Below are positions 6,053-13,012 of a stretch of 13,012 nucleotides of DNA, piece after piece. The notes under the pieces are model-generated. The model was not told the origin of the DNA. It made no database searches and saw nothing but the letters and a program-made list of their open reading frames with translations. This DNA comes from JAVVRI01 sp036654795. Lineage in GTDB: Bacteria > Bacteroidota > Bacteroidia > Bacteroidales > Tannerellaceae. Both the position numbers and the translations under genes were made by a program. The stretch spans positions 1-13,012 of the forward strand of contig JAVVRI010000087.1 in the NCBI GenBank assembly GCA_036654795.1, in the 5' to 3' direction. Position 1 is the stretch's first letter, and every line of letters starts with the position of its first letter.

Positions 6053-7273
6053 TTATTTCTTTTCTGGTTTTTTTCCTGCAGAAGGGTAGTCGGGGTAGAG
6101 GAGATACTTTTTGCGTATTTCCTTGTATTTCTTTAATTCCGGTTGCCATGTAGCGCGGATCTCATTCTCAGTTAGCCCACGTATGATTTGGAAACGCAGT
6201 TCTTTGCCGCCGGAGAGCAGGTCGAACCATGTGGGGCGTGAGAAGAAGAAGGCCTGATCTTTGCCTGCCTTATTGTAGAAACTGAGAAAGAAGCGCAGCG
6301 AAAGTCCCCCTTCGAATGGATACTCGCGGAGGTCGATGCCGAAACATTCTTTGTCTTTCTGCAACGGGTTGCTGTCGAAGCCCGGCAAAGAACAGGGCGT
6401 AAAGCTGAACGAACCGTATTTTTTATCCGGGAAGCCAATGACTTGGAAGGGAAAATAGGTGCCTCGTCCAACGCTGACGTTGGTCGCTTCAAAGAAGCAG
6501 AGCGAAGGATAAAGCCGTATGGACTGGTCGTTCGGCAGGTTGGGTGAGGGTTTGACGGGCAGGAAATAGGGGTCGCCGTGGCGCCAATTTTCCATCTTTA
6601 CGACTTTTAGTTTGCAACTATCCGGCGTACTCTTCAGCCATCCCTCGTTATTGATCATCCAAGCCAGTTCGCCCACCGTTAATCCATGAAGCAGCGGCAG
6701 CGGGTCTACACCGACAAACGATTCGAATCCTTTTCTGCGCATCGGGCCGTCCACGAAATCGTTGGGGTTGGGACGATCGAGCACGATAAACTCTTTACGG
6801 TTTTCCGCACAGGCCTCCATTACGTAGTGCATAGTGCTAATATAGGTATAGAAGCGAGCCCCTACGTCTTGAATGTCGAATACAACCACATCAAGGTCTG
6901 CCAACTGCTCGGCAGAAGGTTTCTTGTTTTTTCCGTAGATGGAGATGATGGGGACGCCGGTTTTGATGTCTCGGCTATCGCTTACCGCTTCGCCGGCATC
7001 GGCCGTTCCCCGAAAACCATGTTCGGGAGCAAATACTTTTTTAATGGATACACCCTCCGCCAGCAGAGCATCCAGCAGGTGCGTTTGTGTACTTTCTAGA
7101 ATAGACGTTTGATTGACTACCAGACCGACACGCTTGTCTTTCAACAAACGAACGATAACATCCATTCGCTCTGCCCCCAATTTTAGAGGCGCTTTGTGTC
7201 TGGATACTGCTTGCGCATCGACACCTAGGAGAAGGGGCAAAAGGCATAGCAAAAAGGTAAATACTGATTTCAT
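6053..7273 (-). CDS. namZ: Exo-beta-N-acetylmuramidase NamZ family (DUF1343) protein, exported
   Basis: The family, founded by Bacillus subtilis NamZ (YbbC), removes terminal MurNAc from the non-reducing end of peptidoglycan fragments; Tannerella forsythia, which needs external MurNAc, has members too. Counting from ATG 7273 the product is 406 residues with a signal peptide (MKSVFTFLLCLLPLLLGVDA) and probable cleavage near AQA (20-22). Family motifs are all visible: VNQTS (54-58 region), FAPEHGFRG (81-89), VFDIQDVGARFYTYIS (131-146), LDRPNP (165-170), KPSPNLP (241-247) and FEATNVSVGRGT (261-272). A lysine-rich tail ends the protein. The frame is open to ATG 7294, but a TAnnTTTG box read leftward (7300-7307) would put transcription start at about that codon, so the ATG at 7273 is chosen. 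It converges with folA and diverges from the HD-domain gene. Role here: cell-wall recycling or scavenging, inferred. Confidence 0.88.
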   Translation of the reverse strand: MKSVFTFLLCLLPLLLGVDAQAVSRHKAPLKLGAERMDVIVRLLKDKRVGLVVNQTSILESTQTHLLDALLAEGVSIKKVFAPEHGFRGTADAGEAVSDSRDIKTGVPIISIYGKNKKPSAEQLADLDVVVFDIQDVGARFYTYISTMHYVMEACAENRKEFIVLDRPNPNDFVDGPMRRKGFESFVGVDPLPLLHGLTVGELAWMINNEGWLKSTPDSCKLKVVKMENWRHGDPYFLPVKPSPNLPNDQSIRLYPSLCFFEATNVSVGRGTYFPFQVIGFPDKKYGSFSFTPCSLPGFDSNPLQKDKECFGIDLREYPFEGGLSLRFFLSFYNKAGKDQAFFFSRPTWFDLLSGGKELRFQIIRGLTENEIRATWQPELKKYKEIRKKYLLYPDYPSAGKKPEKK

Positions 7274-7299
7274 GACTATTTTACTGTGTATCATGGGTG

Positions 7300-7336
7300 C
7301 AAAAATAGCAAATGTTCTGATCTTTGTCTACTTTTG
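7300..7336. promoter_or_regulatory. Divergent -7 promoter boxes of namZ (-) and the HD-domain gene (+)
   Basis: Leftward, TATTTTTG (7300-7307 read on the minus strand) faces namZ. Rightward, TACTTTTG (7329-7336) faces the HD gene 41 bases before its ATG. Both match TAnnTTTG; neither has a clear TTTG at the right -33 distance. The two boxes are 21 bases apart, so each promoter's upstream half overlaps the other and simultaneous use may be hindered. Confidence 0.5.
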
Positions 7337-7376
7337 CATAGTTAAAAGTAACCGAGATTCAAAGACATATCAAAGT

Positions 7377-7919
7377 ATGAACGCAATAGAACTGATCGCA
7401 AAATATTATCCGACAGACTCCGAAGCCTATCGGATACTTGTTACCCATAGCCGGCGCGTAGCCGACAAGGCGCTAGAGCTAGCTGCCCTACACCCCGAAA
7501 TGGAGCTGGATACCTGTTTTATAGAAGAGGCAGCTCTGCTGCATGATATTGGCATTTATTGTTGCGACGCGCCGGAAATAGACTGTCATGGCACTGCTCC
7601 TTATATCTGCCATGGTTATCTGGGTGCGGAACTGATGCGTAAGGAGGGTTATCCGCGCCATGCGCTGGTGTGCGAGCGCCATACCGGAACGGGTATCTCC
7701 CTTGCCATGATTGAGGAACGCAACCTGCCGGTACCCCATCGCGACATGCAGCCCGTGTCGTTGGAAGAGCAACTGATCTGCTTCGCCGACAAGTTCTATA
7801 GCAAGACTAAATTGCAGAAGGAAAAGTCGGTTGACAAAGTAAAACAAGGACTTGTACGCTACGGAGAGGAAACGGTAGCGAAGTTCGAATACTGGTGTAA
7901 ACTCTTTTTAGGGGAATAA
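7377..7919 (+). CDS. HD-domain metal-dependent phosphohydrolase, substrate unknown
   Basis: A 180-residue cytoplasmic protein of the HD superfamily, enzymes that use bound metal to cleave phosphate esters in nucleotides or signalling molecules. The metal ligands are in order: His24 (VTHSRRVAD), His56-Asp57 (LLHDIGIY), His79 (ICHGYLGAE), His102 (CERHTG) and Asp138 (CFADKFYS), consistent with a two-metal site. No second domain or regulatory domain is present, so it is a stand-alone HD protein; its substrate cannot be told from sequence. The start at ATG 7377 gives MNAIELIAKYYPTDSEAYRIL, and lies 41 bases after a TAnnTTTG box; the frame is open upstream to 7113, but that part overlaps namZ on the other strand and looks non-coding. 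lptD follows 99 bases later on the same strand and may be cotranscribed. Confidence 0.88.
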   Translation: MNAIELIAKYYPTDSEAYRILVTHSRRVADKALELAALHPEMELDTCFIEEAALLHDIGIYCCDAPEIDCHGTAPYICHGYLGAELMRKEGYPRHALVCERHTGTGISLAMIEERNLPVPHRDMQPVSLEEQLICFADKFYSKTKLQKEKSVDKVKQGLVRYGEETVAKFEYWCKLFLGE

Positions 7920-7945
7920 AAGCGATGCTCATCAGTATTTTGTTA

Positions 7946-7953
7946 TACATTTG
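7946..7953 (+). promoter_or_regulatory. Possible -7 promoter box of lptD
   Basis: TACATTTG matches TAnnTTTG and lies 65 bases before the lptD ATG. No -33 TTTG is seen 19-21 bases upstream. A small hairpin (ACGGG...TCCGT, within about 7974-7992) lies in the leader; its meaning is unknown. Confidence 0.4.
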
Positions 7954-8018
7954 CAAGCTGTAACTGTATAGTGGACGGGTATTTGTCCGTAGCTATCATA
8001 TTGTGAACTGTCAAGCGA

Positions 8019-10760
8019 ATGAAATATAGAGTTCTACTTTTCCTAATTGTATTCCTGACGGAGGGTCTGTTGGTGCACGCACAGAAGGTGGTTGCTCCGA
8101 TGGATAGCACCTTGTCGGCCACTGGTAAGCCCTTGCCTGCCGATAGTTTGGCTCGGATGGATACGGTGCCCCGCAAGAAGAATGCTCTCGATGCTCCGGT
8201 GACCTATCAGGCTGTCGATTCGATCGTTATGACAGCCGGTAACTGGGCTTACCTCTTTGGTGAAGGTGACGTGAAGTATCAACAGATTCAGCTACAAGCT
8301 GAGAATATTGAAATGAATATGGACAGCAGCTTGGTGTTTGCCAAGTTTGGTCTCGACTCGGTTGGAGAAGAGTTCGGTTTCCCGCTTTTTAAGGAAGGTG
8401 AGCAGGAGTATGAATCGAAGACGATGCGTTATAACTTTGGAACAAAAAAGGGGTACATCACGGATGTGATCACCCAGCAAGGCGAAGGGTACGTAACCTC
8501 CTCTCGTACTAAAAAAATGACAGACAACGTGATGAACATGGTGGACGGACAATACACCACCTGCGATGAGCACGACCATCCCCACTTCTATATCCAGATG
8601 ACAAAGGCCAAGGTACGGCCGCAGAAGAATATTGTTACCGGTCCGGTCTACCTCGTTATTGAGGACGTGCCGCTTTATCCGATTGGCTTGCCGTTTTGCT
8701 TTTTCCCTTTTTCTTCCTCCTATTCCTCCGGTATCATCATGCCTACGTTTGGAGATGAGAATACGCGCGGATTCTTCTTGCGTGACGGAGGGTATTACTT
8801 TGCGTTGAGTGACTATATCGACCTGGCTGTTACGGGTGAGATCTATACTAAAGGCTCTTGGGGACTGGCCGCCCGCTCCTCTTATAAGAAGCGTTATAAA
8901 TTCTCCGGCAGTTTTAATGCCGGTTATATGGTGACACGTATGGGTGATAAGGGATTGCCCGATTATAGTTTGGCAAAGGACTTTAAAATCAACTGGACGC
9001 ACTCTCAAGACCCGAAGGCAAACCCTTTTCGCACCTTCTCAGCGAGTGTAAACTTCTCGACCGGTAGTTATGATCGTAACCAGATGAATAACGGCATCGG
9101 TTACGGGACAGCAGCTACTCAAAACACGAAGAGCTCCAGTGTGAACATCACGCAGCGTTTTCCGAACAGCCCTTTCAGCCTTTCAGCTACGATGAATGTG
9201 AACCAGCGTTCGCAGGACTCCATGATCTCCGTCACCTTCCCTGATATCTCCATTACCATGAGCCGCATCTACCCGTTCAAGCGTAAAAAGGCGATTGGAA
9301 ACGAGCGTTGGTACGAAAAGATCTCGATGAGTTACACCGGATACTTGCGTAATAGTATCGACACAAAGGACTACAAGTTAAAGAACGCCAGCTTGATTAA
9401 AGACTGGAAGAACGCTATGCAGCATACCATTCCCGTTAGCGCCACTTTCCAGTTGCTGAAGTATGTGAACATCTCTCCTTCGTTCAACTATGTTGAGCGC
9501 TGGTACACGAATAAAATAGATCAGCGTTACGACCTGCAAAAGCAGAATATGGTGGCTGCCGATACGACCTATGGCTTCTATCGCGTATTCAACTATAGTG
9601 CCTCGATTTCAGCCTCTACCACTATGTATGGTTTCTATAAACCGCTGCCGATTCTAGGCGATAAGATACAGATGATTCGCCACCGTGTAGATCCTTCGGT
9701 TAGTTTTAGCGCAGCGCCGGACTTTGGCGACCCTAGCTATGGCTTTTTTAAAGACTTTGGCTATACCGATCAGTATGGCGAGGAGCGACATATTACCTAT
9801 TCCCCTTTTCAGCACCAGTTGTTTGGTGTCCCGTCCACCGGGAAGCAGGGCAATGTGAGTTTCAACTTGGATAATAACCTTGAAATGAAGATACGGAGCG
9901 ACCGGGACTCTTCCGGTTTCCGCAAGATTAGCTTGATTGATAAACTTTCGCTGGGGATGAGTTACAACATGGCGGCGGATTCTTTCCAATGGAGTGACTT
10001 GAACGTAGGGCTGCGCATCAAGTTCTCAAAGAGTTATACGTTGAACTTGACCGGTGTTTTCGACACCTATACCTATGGTTATAACGCAGAAACCAATAAC
10101 GTTTATCGCCGGAATGTGTTACGCTGGAATGACGGTAAAGGCATCGGCCGTCTGAAATCGACTGGTACCAGCTTCTCTTATACCTTTAACAACGAGACAT
10201 TCAAGAAGCTTTTTGCTCCGAAAGAAGATAAAGAAGGCGAGAAAAAGAAGTCGGCCGACGGTACTAATCCGCTTGACCCGGAGAACACGAACCCTGACGA
10301 CGCTACCGTCCCCGAAGAAAAGGGAGGACGCCTGCGTGGCGCCAAGAAGGAAACGTCAGAGTGGGATGCAGATGGCTACATGATTACCAAAGTGCCATGG
10401 AGCCTTTCGTTCAACTACAGTATGCGTTTGGGTTACGGCAAATTCAACCCGTCGAAGATGGAGTATGACTATAAGATCACGAACTCCCTTTCCTTTAATG
10501 GAAACATCCAGCCTACGAAGAATTGGCGTCTGAACTTTAGTGCTACGTATGATTTTGACGCGAAGAAGATTACCTATATGACGTGTAACATCACTCGTGA
10601 CATGCACTGCTTCCAGATGTCGGCAAACTTTATTCCGGTAGGGCCTTATAAATCCTATTCGTTCTCTATTGCCGTTAGCTCTTCCTTGCTGAAAGACCTG
10701 AAGTATAACCAGAGTAGTAACTACCGCGACGGACAGAGGTGGTACAACGAAGGACGCTAA
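8019..10760 (+). CDS. lptD: LPS-assembly outer-membrane protein LptD (Bacteroidota type)
   Basis: Outer-membrane barrel that, with LptE, inserts lipopolysaccharide into the outer leaflet. The 913-residue product has a signal peptide (KYRVLLFLIVFLTEGLLVHA, then Q). An OstA/LptA-like periplasmic domain (about 58-215) follows, with ALDAPVTYQAVDSIVM, GEGDVKYQQIQLQAENIEM and the TTCDEHDHPHFYI segment; then a long beta-barrel region built of alternating polar/hydrophobic strands, beginning after VYLVIEDVPLYPIGLPFCFFPF, a hallmark of LptD. A highly charged, proline-rich insertion (about 733-780: EDKEGEKKKSADG...EEKGGRLRGAKKE) most likely forms an extended loop between strands. Cys residues are few and no E. 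coli-style paired disulfides are evident. It is larger than E. coli LptD (784) but typical for the phylum. Start ATG 8019 is the only one directly before the signal peptide. A terminator follows the stop. Confidence 0.93.
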   Translation: MKYRVLLFLIVFLTEGLLVHAQKVVAPMDSTLSATGKPLPADSLARMDTVPRKKNALDAPVTYQAVDSIVMTAGNWAYLFGEGDVKYQQIQLQAENIEMNMDSSLVFAKFGLDSVGEEFGFPLFKEGEQEYESKTMRYNFGTKKGYITDVITQQGEGYVTSSRTKKMTDNVMNMVDGQYTTCDEHDHPHFYIQMTKAKVRPQKNIVTGPVYLVIEDVPLYPIGLPFCFFPFSSSYSSGIIMPTFGDENTRGFFLRDGGYYFALSDYIDLAVTGEIYTKGSWGLAARSSYKKRYKFSGSFNAGYMVTRMGDKGLPDYSLAKDFKINWTHSQDPKANPFRTFSASVNFSTGSYDRNQMNNGIGYGTAATQNTKSSSVNITQRFPNSPFSLSATMNVNQRSQDSMISVTFPDISITMSRIYPFKRKKAIGNERWYEKISMSYTGYLRNSIDTKDYKLKNASLIKDWKNAMQHTIPVSATFQLLKYVNISPSFNYVERWYTNKIDQRYDLQKQNMVAADTTYGFYRVFNYSASISASTTMYGFYKPLPILGDKIQMIRHRVDPSVSFSAAPDFGDPSYGFFKDFGYTDQYGEERHITYSPFQHQLFGVPSTGKQGNVSFNLDNNLEMKIRSDRDSSGFRKISLIDKLSLGMSYNMAADSFQWSDLNVGLRIKFSKSYTLNLTGVFDTYTYGYNAETNNVYRRNVLRWNDGKGIGRLKSTGTSFSYTFNNETFKKLFAPKEDKEGEKKKSADGTNPLDPENTNPDDATVPEEKGGRLRGAKKETSEWDADGYMITKVPWSLSFNYSMRLGYGKFNPSKMEYDYKITNSLSFNGNIQPTKNWRLNFSATYDFDAKKITYMTCNITRDMHCFQMSANFIPVGPYKSYSFSIAVSSSLLKDLKYNQSSNYRDGQRWYNEGR

Positions 10761-10766
10761 AACAAG

Positions 10767-10792
10767 AAAACCGGAAACTAGGTTCCGGTTTT
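10767..10792. terminator. Bidirectional terminator between lptD and ung
   Basis: AAAACCGGAA (10767-10776) pairs perfectly with TTCCGGTTTT (10783-10792) around a 6-base loop. The A and T runs are part of the stem, so the structure works for both lptD (stop at 10758-10760) and ung (stop at 10801-10803), which face each other here. Confidence 0.9.
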
Positions 10793-10800
10793 ATCATTCA

Positions 10801-11463
10801 TTACCATTCAATAGGGGTCTGCCCGCAGGCTATGAGATAATCGTTTGCACGACTGAAATGTTTGTTCCCGAAGAAGCCTCGATAGGATGAAAGCGGCGAA
10901 GGATGCGCCGACTTGAGTACCAAGTTGCGTGACGTGTCGATAAAAGCTCCTTTCCGTTGTGCGTAAGCCCCCCAGAGGATGTAAACGATATGTTCACGCT
11001 GTTCTGCCAAGCGGTGGATTACGGCGTCCGTAAAGGTTTCCCAACCCTTGTTCTGATGGGAACCGGCCTGATGGGCGCGTACGGTCAGCGTGGCGTTGAG
11101 CAACAACACTCCCTGATCTGCCCAGCGAAACAGAGCCCCATCCTTGGGCATCGGCTTGCCAAGATCTGATTCTATCTCCTTAAATATGTTTATCAGCGAT
11201 GGAGGAAAGGGGGTGCCTTCCTGTACGGAGAAGCACAGCCCGTGCGCCTGCCCCGGTTCGTGGTAAGGATCTTGCCCGAGAATGACCACCTTTACTTTGT
11301 CGAATGGACAGTGGGCAAAGGCGTTGAAGATAGCCGGACCGGGAGGATACACGGCTCCGGTTTTGTATTCTTGCTTGACAAACGCAATCAACTGATTGAA
11401 GTAGGGTTGTTCAAACTGGGTTGCCAACTGTTCTTTCCAACTATTTTCTATCTTTACATCCAT
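10801..11463 (-). CDS. ung: Uracil-DNA glycosylase
   Basis: Removes uracil from DNA, from cytosine deamination or dUTP misincorporation, starting base-excision repair in the cytoplasm. The 220-residue product (from ATG 11463) is family 1: the water-activating loop GQDPYHEPGQAHGLCFS (63-79, catalytic Asp65), PPSLINIFKEIESDLG (87-102), LLLNATLTVRAHQAGSH (120-136, with Asn123 for uracil recognition) and the DNA-intercalating loop HPSPLS (His187). All match E. coli Ung (229 residues) in order and spacing. ATG 11475 abuts the asnA stop (TAG ATG), but between it and ATG 11463 lies GGAGGG, a good Shine-Dalgarno at proper distance for the second ATG, which also gives the usual MDVKIENSWKE start. ung is read behind asnA, very likely on the same transcript and possibly by coupled translation. 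Confidence 0.97.
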   Translation of the reverse strand: MDVKIENSWKEQLATQFEQPYFNQLIAFVKQEYKTGAVYPPGPAIFNAFAHCPFDKVKVVILGQDPYHEPGQAHGLCFSVQEGTPFPPSLINIFKEIESDLGKPMPKDGALFRWADQGVLLLNATLTVRAHQAGSHQNKGWETFTDAVIHRLAEQREHIVYILWGAYAQRKGAFIDTSRNLVLKSAHPSPLSSYRGFFGNKHFSRANDYLIACGQTPIEW

Positions 11464-11472
11464 TATCCCCTC
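11464..11472 (-). promoter_or_regulatory. Shine-Dalgarno deciding the ung start
   Basis: On the minus strand GGAGGGATA lies directly before ATG 11463. Strong Shine-Dalgarno sequences are unusual in Bacteroidales, so this one argues for translation starting at 11463 rather than at ATG 11475. It lies 3-12 bases past the asnA stop codon, allowing ribosomes ending asnA to restart. Confidence 0.65.
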
Positions 11473-11475
11473 CAT

Positions 11476-12513
11476 CTAAATTAGGTGCATACCGGCGGTT
11501 TGGGCTTCATGGCGCATCTCTTCCGGCCATATGCTGGCTTGTATTTCGCCAATGTGCGCCTTGCGCAGATAGAACATACAGAGGCGGCTTTGCCCTATAC
11601 CTCCGCCAATACTTAATGGAAGCTCATTGTTGAGCAGGCGTTTGTGGAAATAGAGTTCTTTCTTTTCTTCTGCATGGCTCATTTTTAACTGACGCAACAA
11701 GGCTTCTTTATCTACGCGGATACCCATTGATGATAGTTCCATTGCACGACTTAGCAGATCGTCCCATACCAGTAAGTCGCCGTTTAGGCCGGTCTGTCCG
11801 TTTTCTGCTACTGTAGACCAGTCGTCGTAGTCCGGAGCGCGTCCGTCATGCTTTTCGCCATTACTTAGCTGGCAGCCGATGCCGATGATGAATACGGCAC
11901 CATACTCTTTGGTGATTGCGTCCTCGCGTTCTTTCGGCGTGAAGCCCGGATACTTTTGTAACAAATCTTCGGAATGGATAAAGTAGATGCTTTGCGGCAG
12001 GAGTGGCTTTATTTCAGGGAACATCTCGTACACCAGGTATTCTGTTCGCACCATGGCGGCATAAATACGGCGAACAACCTCTTTAAGGAAGTCTACTGTC
12101 CGTTCTTCCCGACTCATTACGCGCTCCCAGTCCCACTGGTCTACGTAGAGGGAGTGCAGGTTGCCCAACTCTTCGTCCGAGCGAATAGCGTTCATGTCGG
12201 TATAGATGCCATAGCCCGATTCTATTTCATAGTCCGCCAGCGTTAGCCGTTTCCATTTAGCCAGCGAATGCACTATTTCAGCCTTTGCATCGTTCAGGTC
12301 TTTGATAGGGAAGCTGACAGCCCGTTCGGTGCCGTTCAAGTCGTCGTTGATACCCATTCCTTTCAGAACGAACAGCGGCGCAGTGACACGGCGCAGGCGC
12401 AGTTCGGAAGAGAGGTTCTGCTGGAAAAAATCCTTAATCTTTTTAATTCCCATCTCTGTCTGGGCTAGATTAAGTAAAGCCTTGTAGCCCGCCGGTTTAA
12501 TAAGATAACTCAT
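11476..12513 (-). CDS. asnA: Aspartate-ammonia ligase (asparagine synthetase A)
   Basis: Makes asparagine from aspartate and free ammonia with ATP giving AMP and pyrophosphate, in the cytoplasm; structurally a relative of class II aspartyl-tRNA synthetases. The 345-residue product is slightly longer than E. coli AsnA (330). Visible landmarks: MSYLIKPAGYKALLNLAQTE with VTAPLFVLKGMGINDDLNG (43-61), AVSFPIKD (65-72), WKRLTLADYEIESGYGIYTDMNAIR (87-111), LYVDQWDWERV (122-132), the aspartate/AMP pocket GIGCQLSNGEKHDGRAPDYDDW (211-232), and the class II motif 3 stretch SIGGGIGQSRLCMFYL (301-316, Arg310). All catalytic regions look complete. It leads a two-gene unit with ung, whose first possible ATG touches the asnA TAG. 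A promoter lies at 12552-12582. No glutamine-amidotransferase domain is present, so this is the ammonia-only enzyme, not AsnB. Confidence 0.97.
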   Translation of the reverse strand: MSYLIKPAGYKALLNLAQTEMGIKKIKDFFQQNLSSELRLRRVTAPLFVLKGMGINDDLNGTERAVSFPIKDLNDAKAEIVHSLAKWKRLTLADYEIESGYGIYTDMNAIRSDEELGNLHSLYVDQWDWERVMSREERTVDFLKEVVRRIYAAMVRTEYLVYEMFPEIKPLLPQSIYFIHSEDLLQKYPGFTPKEREDAITKEYGAVFIIGIGCQLSNGEKHDGRAPDYDDWSTVAENGQTGLNGDLLVWDDLLSRAMELSSMGIRVDKEALLRQLKMSHAEEKKELYFHKRLLNNELPLSIGGGIGQSRLCMFYLRKAHIGEIQASIWPEEMRHEAQTAGMHLI

Positions 12514-12551
12514 ATGCTAATTGTACTTTTATGTATATTAAATTTGCAGGG

Positions 12552-12582
12552 CAAAGATAATGATTAATGTCAAAAAAGCAAT
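12552..12582 (-). promoter_or_regulatory. Promoter of asnA-ung
   Basis: On the minus strand, ATTG (12579-12582, three of four to TTTG) lies 19 bases before TATCTTTG (12552-12559), a full TAnnTTTG match. Transcription would start near 12546, giving a leader of about 33 bases. Confidence 0.6.
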
Positions 12583-12700
12583 CAGCCCGTTAGTTTATTT
12601 GCAAAATGCAATGATAACAGCATTCTTCCTATGCAAAATATCACAACTATTGTCTGTTGGTAGGAAAAAGCAAGATAAATAAAAGTCTTTCTGCCTACAA

Positions 12701-12732
12701 TTTGTTTTACTGAGAGATTTTACCTACTTTTG
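12701..12732 (+). promoter_or_regulatory. Promoter of tRNA-Arg
   Basis: TTTG (12701-12704) and TACTTTTG (12725-12732), separated by 20 bases, match both halves of the Bacteroidales promoter exactly. Transcription would start near 12738-12740, just 3-5 bases before the mature 5' end. This is the best promoter in the window. Confidence 0.8.
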
Positions 12733-12742
12733 CCAAATAATT

Positions 12743-12815
12743 GGCTTGGTAGCTTAGTGAATAGAGCGTCAGATTCCGGTTCTGAAGGTCGAGGGTTTGA
12801 ATCCCTCCCGAGTCA
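12743..12815 (+). tRNA. tRNA-Arg (anticodon CCG)
   Basis: Reads the CGG arginine codon. A 73-base cloverleaf: acceptor GGCTTGG (12743-12749) with CCGAGTC (12808-12814) including two G-U pairs; D stem GCTT/GAGC; anticodon stem TCAGA/TCTGA with loop TTCCGGT, anticodon CCG at 12776-12778; five-base variable region; T stem GAGGG/CCCTC with loop TTTGAAT; discriminator A at 12815. CCA is not encoded (CAC follows). Compared with the usual arginine tRNA, D-loop G19 is A (12760) and T-loop C56 is T (12798), so this tertiary pair would be A-U instead of G-C. Confidence 0.93.
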
Positions 12816-12881
12816 CACTTTTTATGGGTCAGCCGATTTTCCCGGTGGATGAGCTTCGGAATTTAGCCATATAGTATCCCT

Positions 12882-12908
12882 ATTCGGAAGAAAAAGAAAT
12901 ATCCGAAT
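12882..12908. other. 7-bp hairpin downstream of the tRNA
   Basis: ATTCGGA (12882-12888) pairs with TCCGAAT (12902-12908) across a 13-base A-rich loop. No T run follows on the plus strand, so it is a weak candidate for the tRNA transcript end. The rest of 12816-12961 shows no gene. Confidence 0.3.
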
Positions 12909-12961
12909 CTCCTTTCACAGACATAACATCATGACGAACTGCAGATTACGGTGAAACGTGA

Positions 12962-12994
12962 AATAAGGAGGTGCTTTACGAGCACCTCCTTATT
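12962..12994. terminator. Strong 14-bp hairpin, probable terminator
   Basis: AATAAGGAGGTGCT (12962-12975) pairs perfectly with AGCACCTCCTTATT (12981-12994) around TTACG. Leftward it is followed by TCACGTTTC, rightward by CAAACC, so the T tail is poor in both directions but slightly better leftward. It may end a minus-strand gene beyond the window, or the tRNA transcript. The GGAGGTG arm resembles a Shine-Dalgarno, sequestered in the stem. Confidence 0.65.
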
Positions 12995-13012
12995 CAAACC
13001 ATCGGTATTACC

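Noticed and set aside
7113..7376. N-terminal extension of the HD-domain protein
   Set aside because: The extension is antisense to the start of namZ, crosses the promoter box at 7329-7336, and the HD fold begins after ATG 7377.
8292..9008. 238-residue minus-strand open frame inside lptD
   Set aside because: It is the antisense shadow of a well-supported LptD coding region and resembles no family.

Overview
The window looks like chromosomal DNA from the phylum Bacteroidota, order Bacteroidales. Three things support this. The promoters have the Bacteroidales form (TTTG about 20 bases upstream of TAnnTTTG) rather than -35/-10 boxes. Ribosome binding sites are mostly inconspicuous. The gene families are typical: a four-domain OmpA lipoprotein resembling PorE, a Bacteroidota-type LptD, a lipoprotein aldose epimerase and a NamZ (DUF1343) muramidase. 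The PorE-like protein and NamZ hint at Tannerellaceae/Porphyromonadaceae (Parabacteroides or Tannerella relatives), but this is inference.

Layout. Bases 1-125 hold the last codons of an AAA-ATPase/PD-(D/E)XK nuclease-family gene. Bases 234-2210 (+) encode the OmpA/PorE-like envelope lipoprotein. Bases 2267-2626 (-) encode a small helical TerB-like protein, followed by about 360 non-coding bases with two divergent promoter-like elements. Bases 2984-4120 (-) encode a lipoprotein galactose mutarotase. Bases 4121-4635 carry a decayed 18-codon nuclease C-terminus and a tandem 22-bp palindromic repeat. Bases 4636-5953 (+) are thyA-folA, the dTMP/folate cycle pair. They converge on namZ (6053-7273, -) through a shared terminator. 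A divergent region separates namZ from an HD-domain hydrolase (7377-7919, +), which is followed by lptD (8019-10760, +). A bidirectional terminator separates lptD from the asnA-ung pair (12513 down to 10801, -). The window ends with tRNA-Arg(CCG) and a strong hairpin.

Functional picture. This is mostly housekeeping DNA. ThyA consumes methylene-THF and FolA regenerates THF; with Ung, which removes uracil from DNA, three of the genes concern thymine versus uracil. LptD, NamZ and the PorE-like protein belong to the envelope (LPS insertion, peptidoglycan turnover, outer-membrane anchoring). No CRISPR array, insertion sequence, phage or defence operon is visible.

I did not find a convincing new multigene system. 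The best leads are small: a probable early stop in folA with in-frame family-like sequence after it; a second, decayed nuclease C-terminus next to a palindromic tandem array; a tRNA-Arg with an apparent G19-C56 to A19-U56 exchange; and a duplicated start region in the PorE-like gene.
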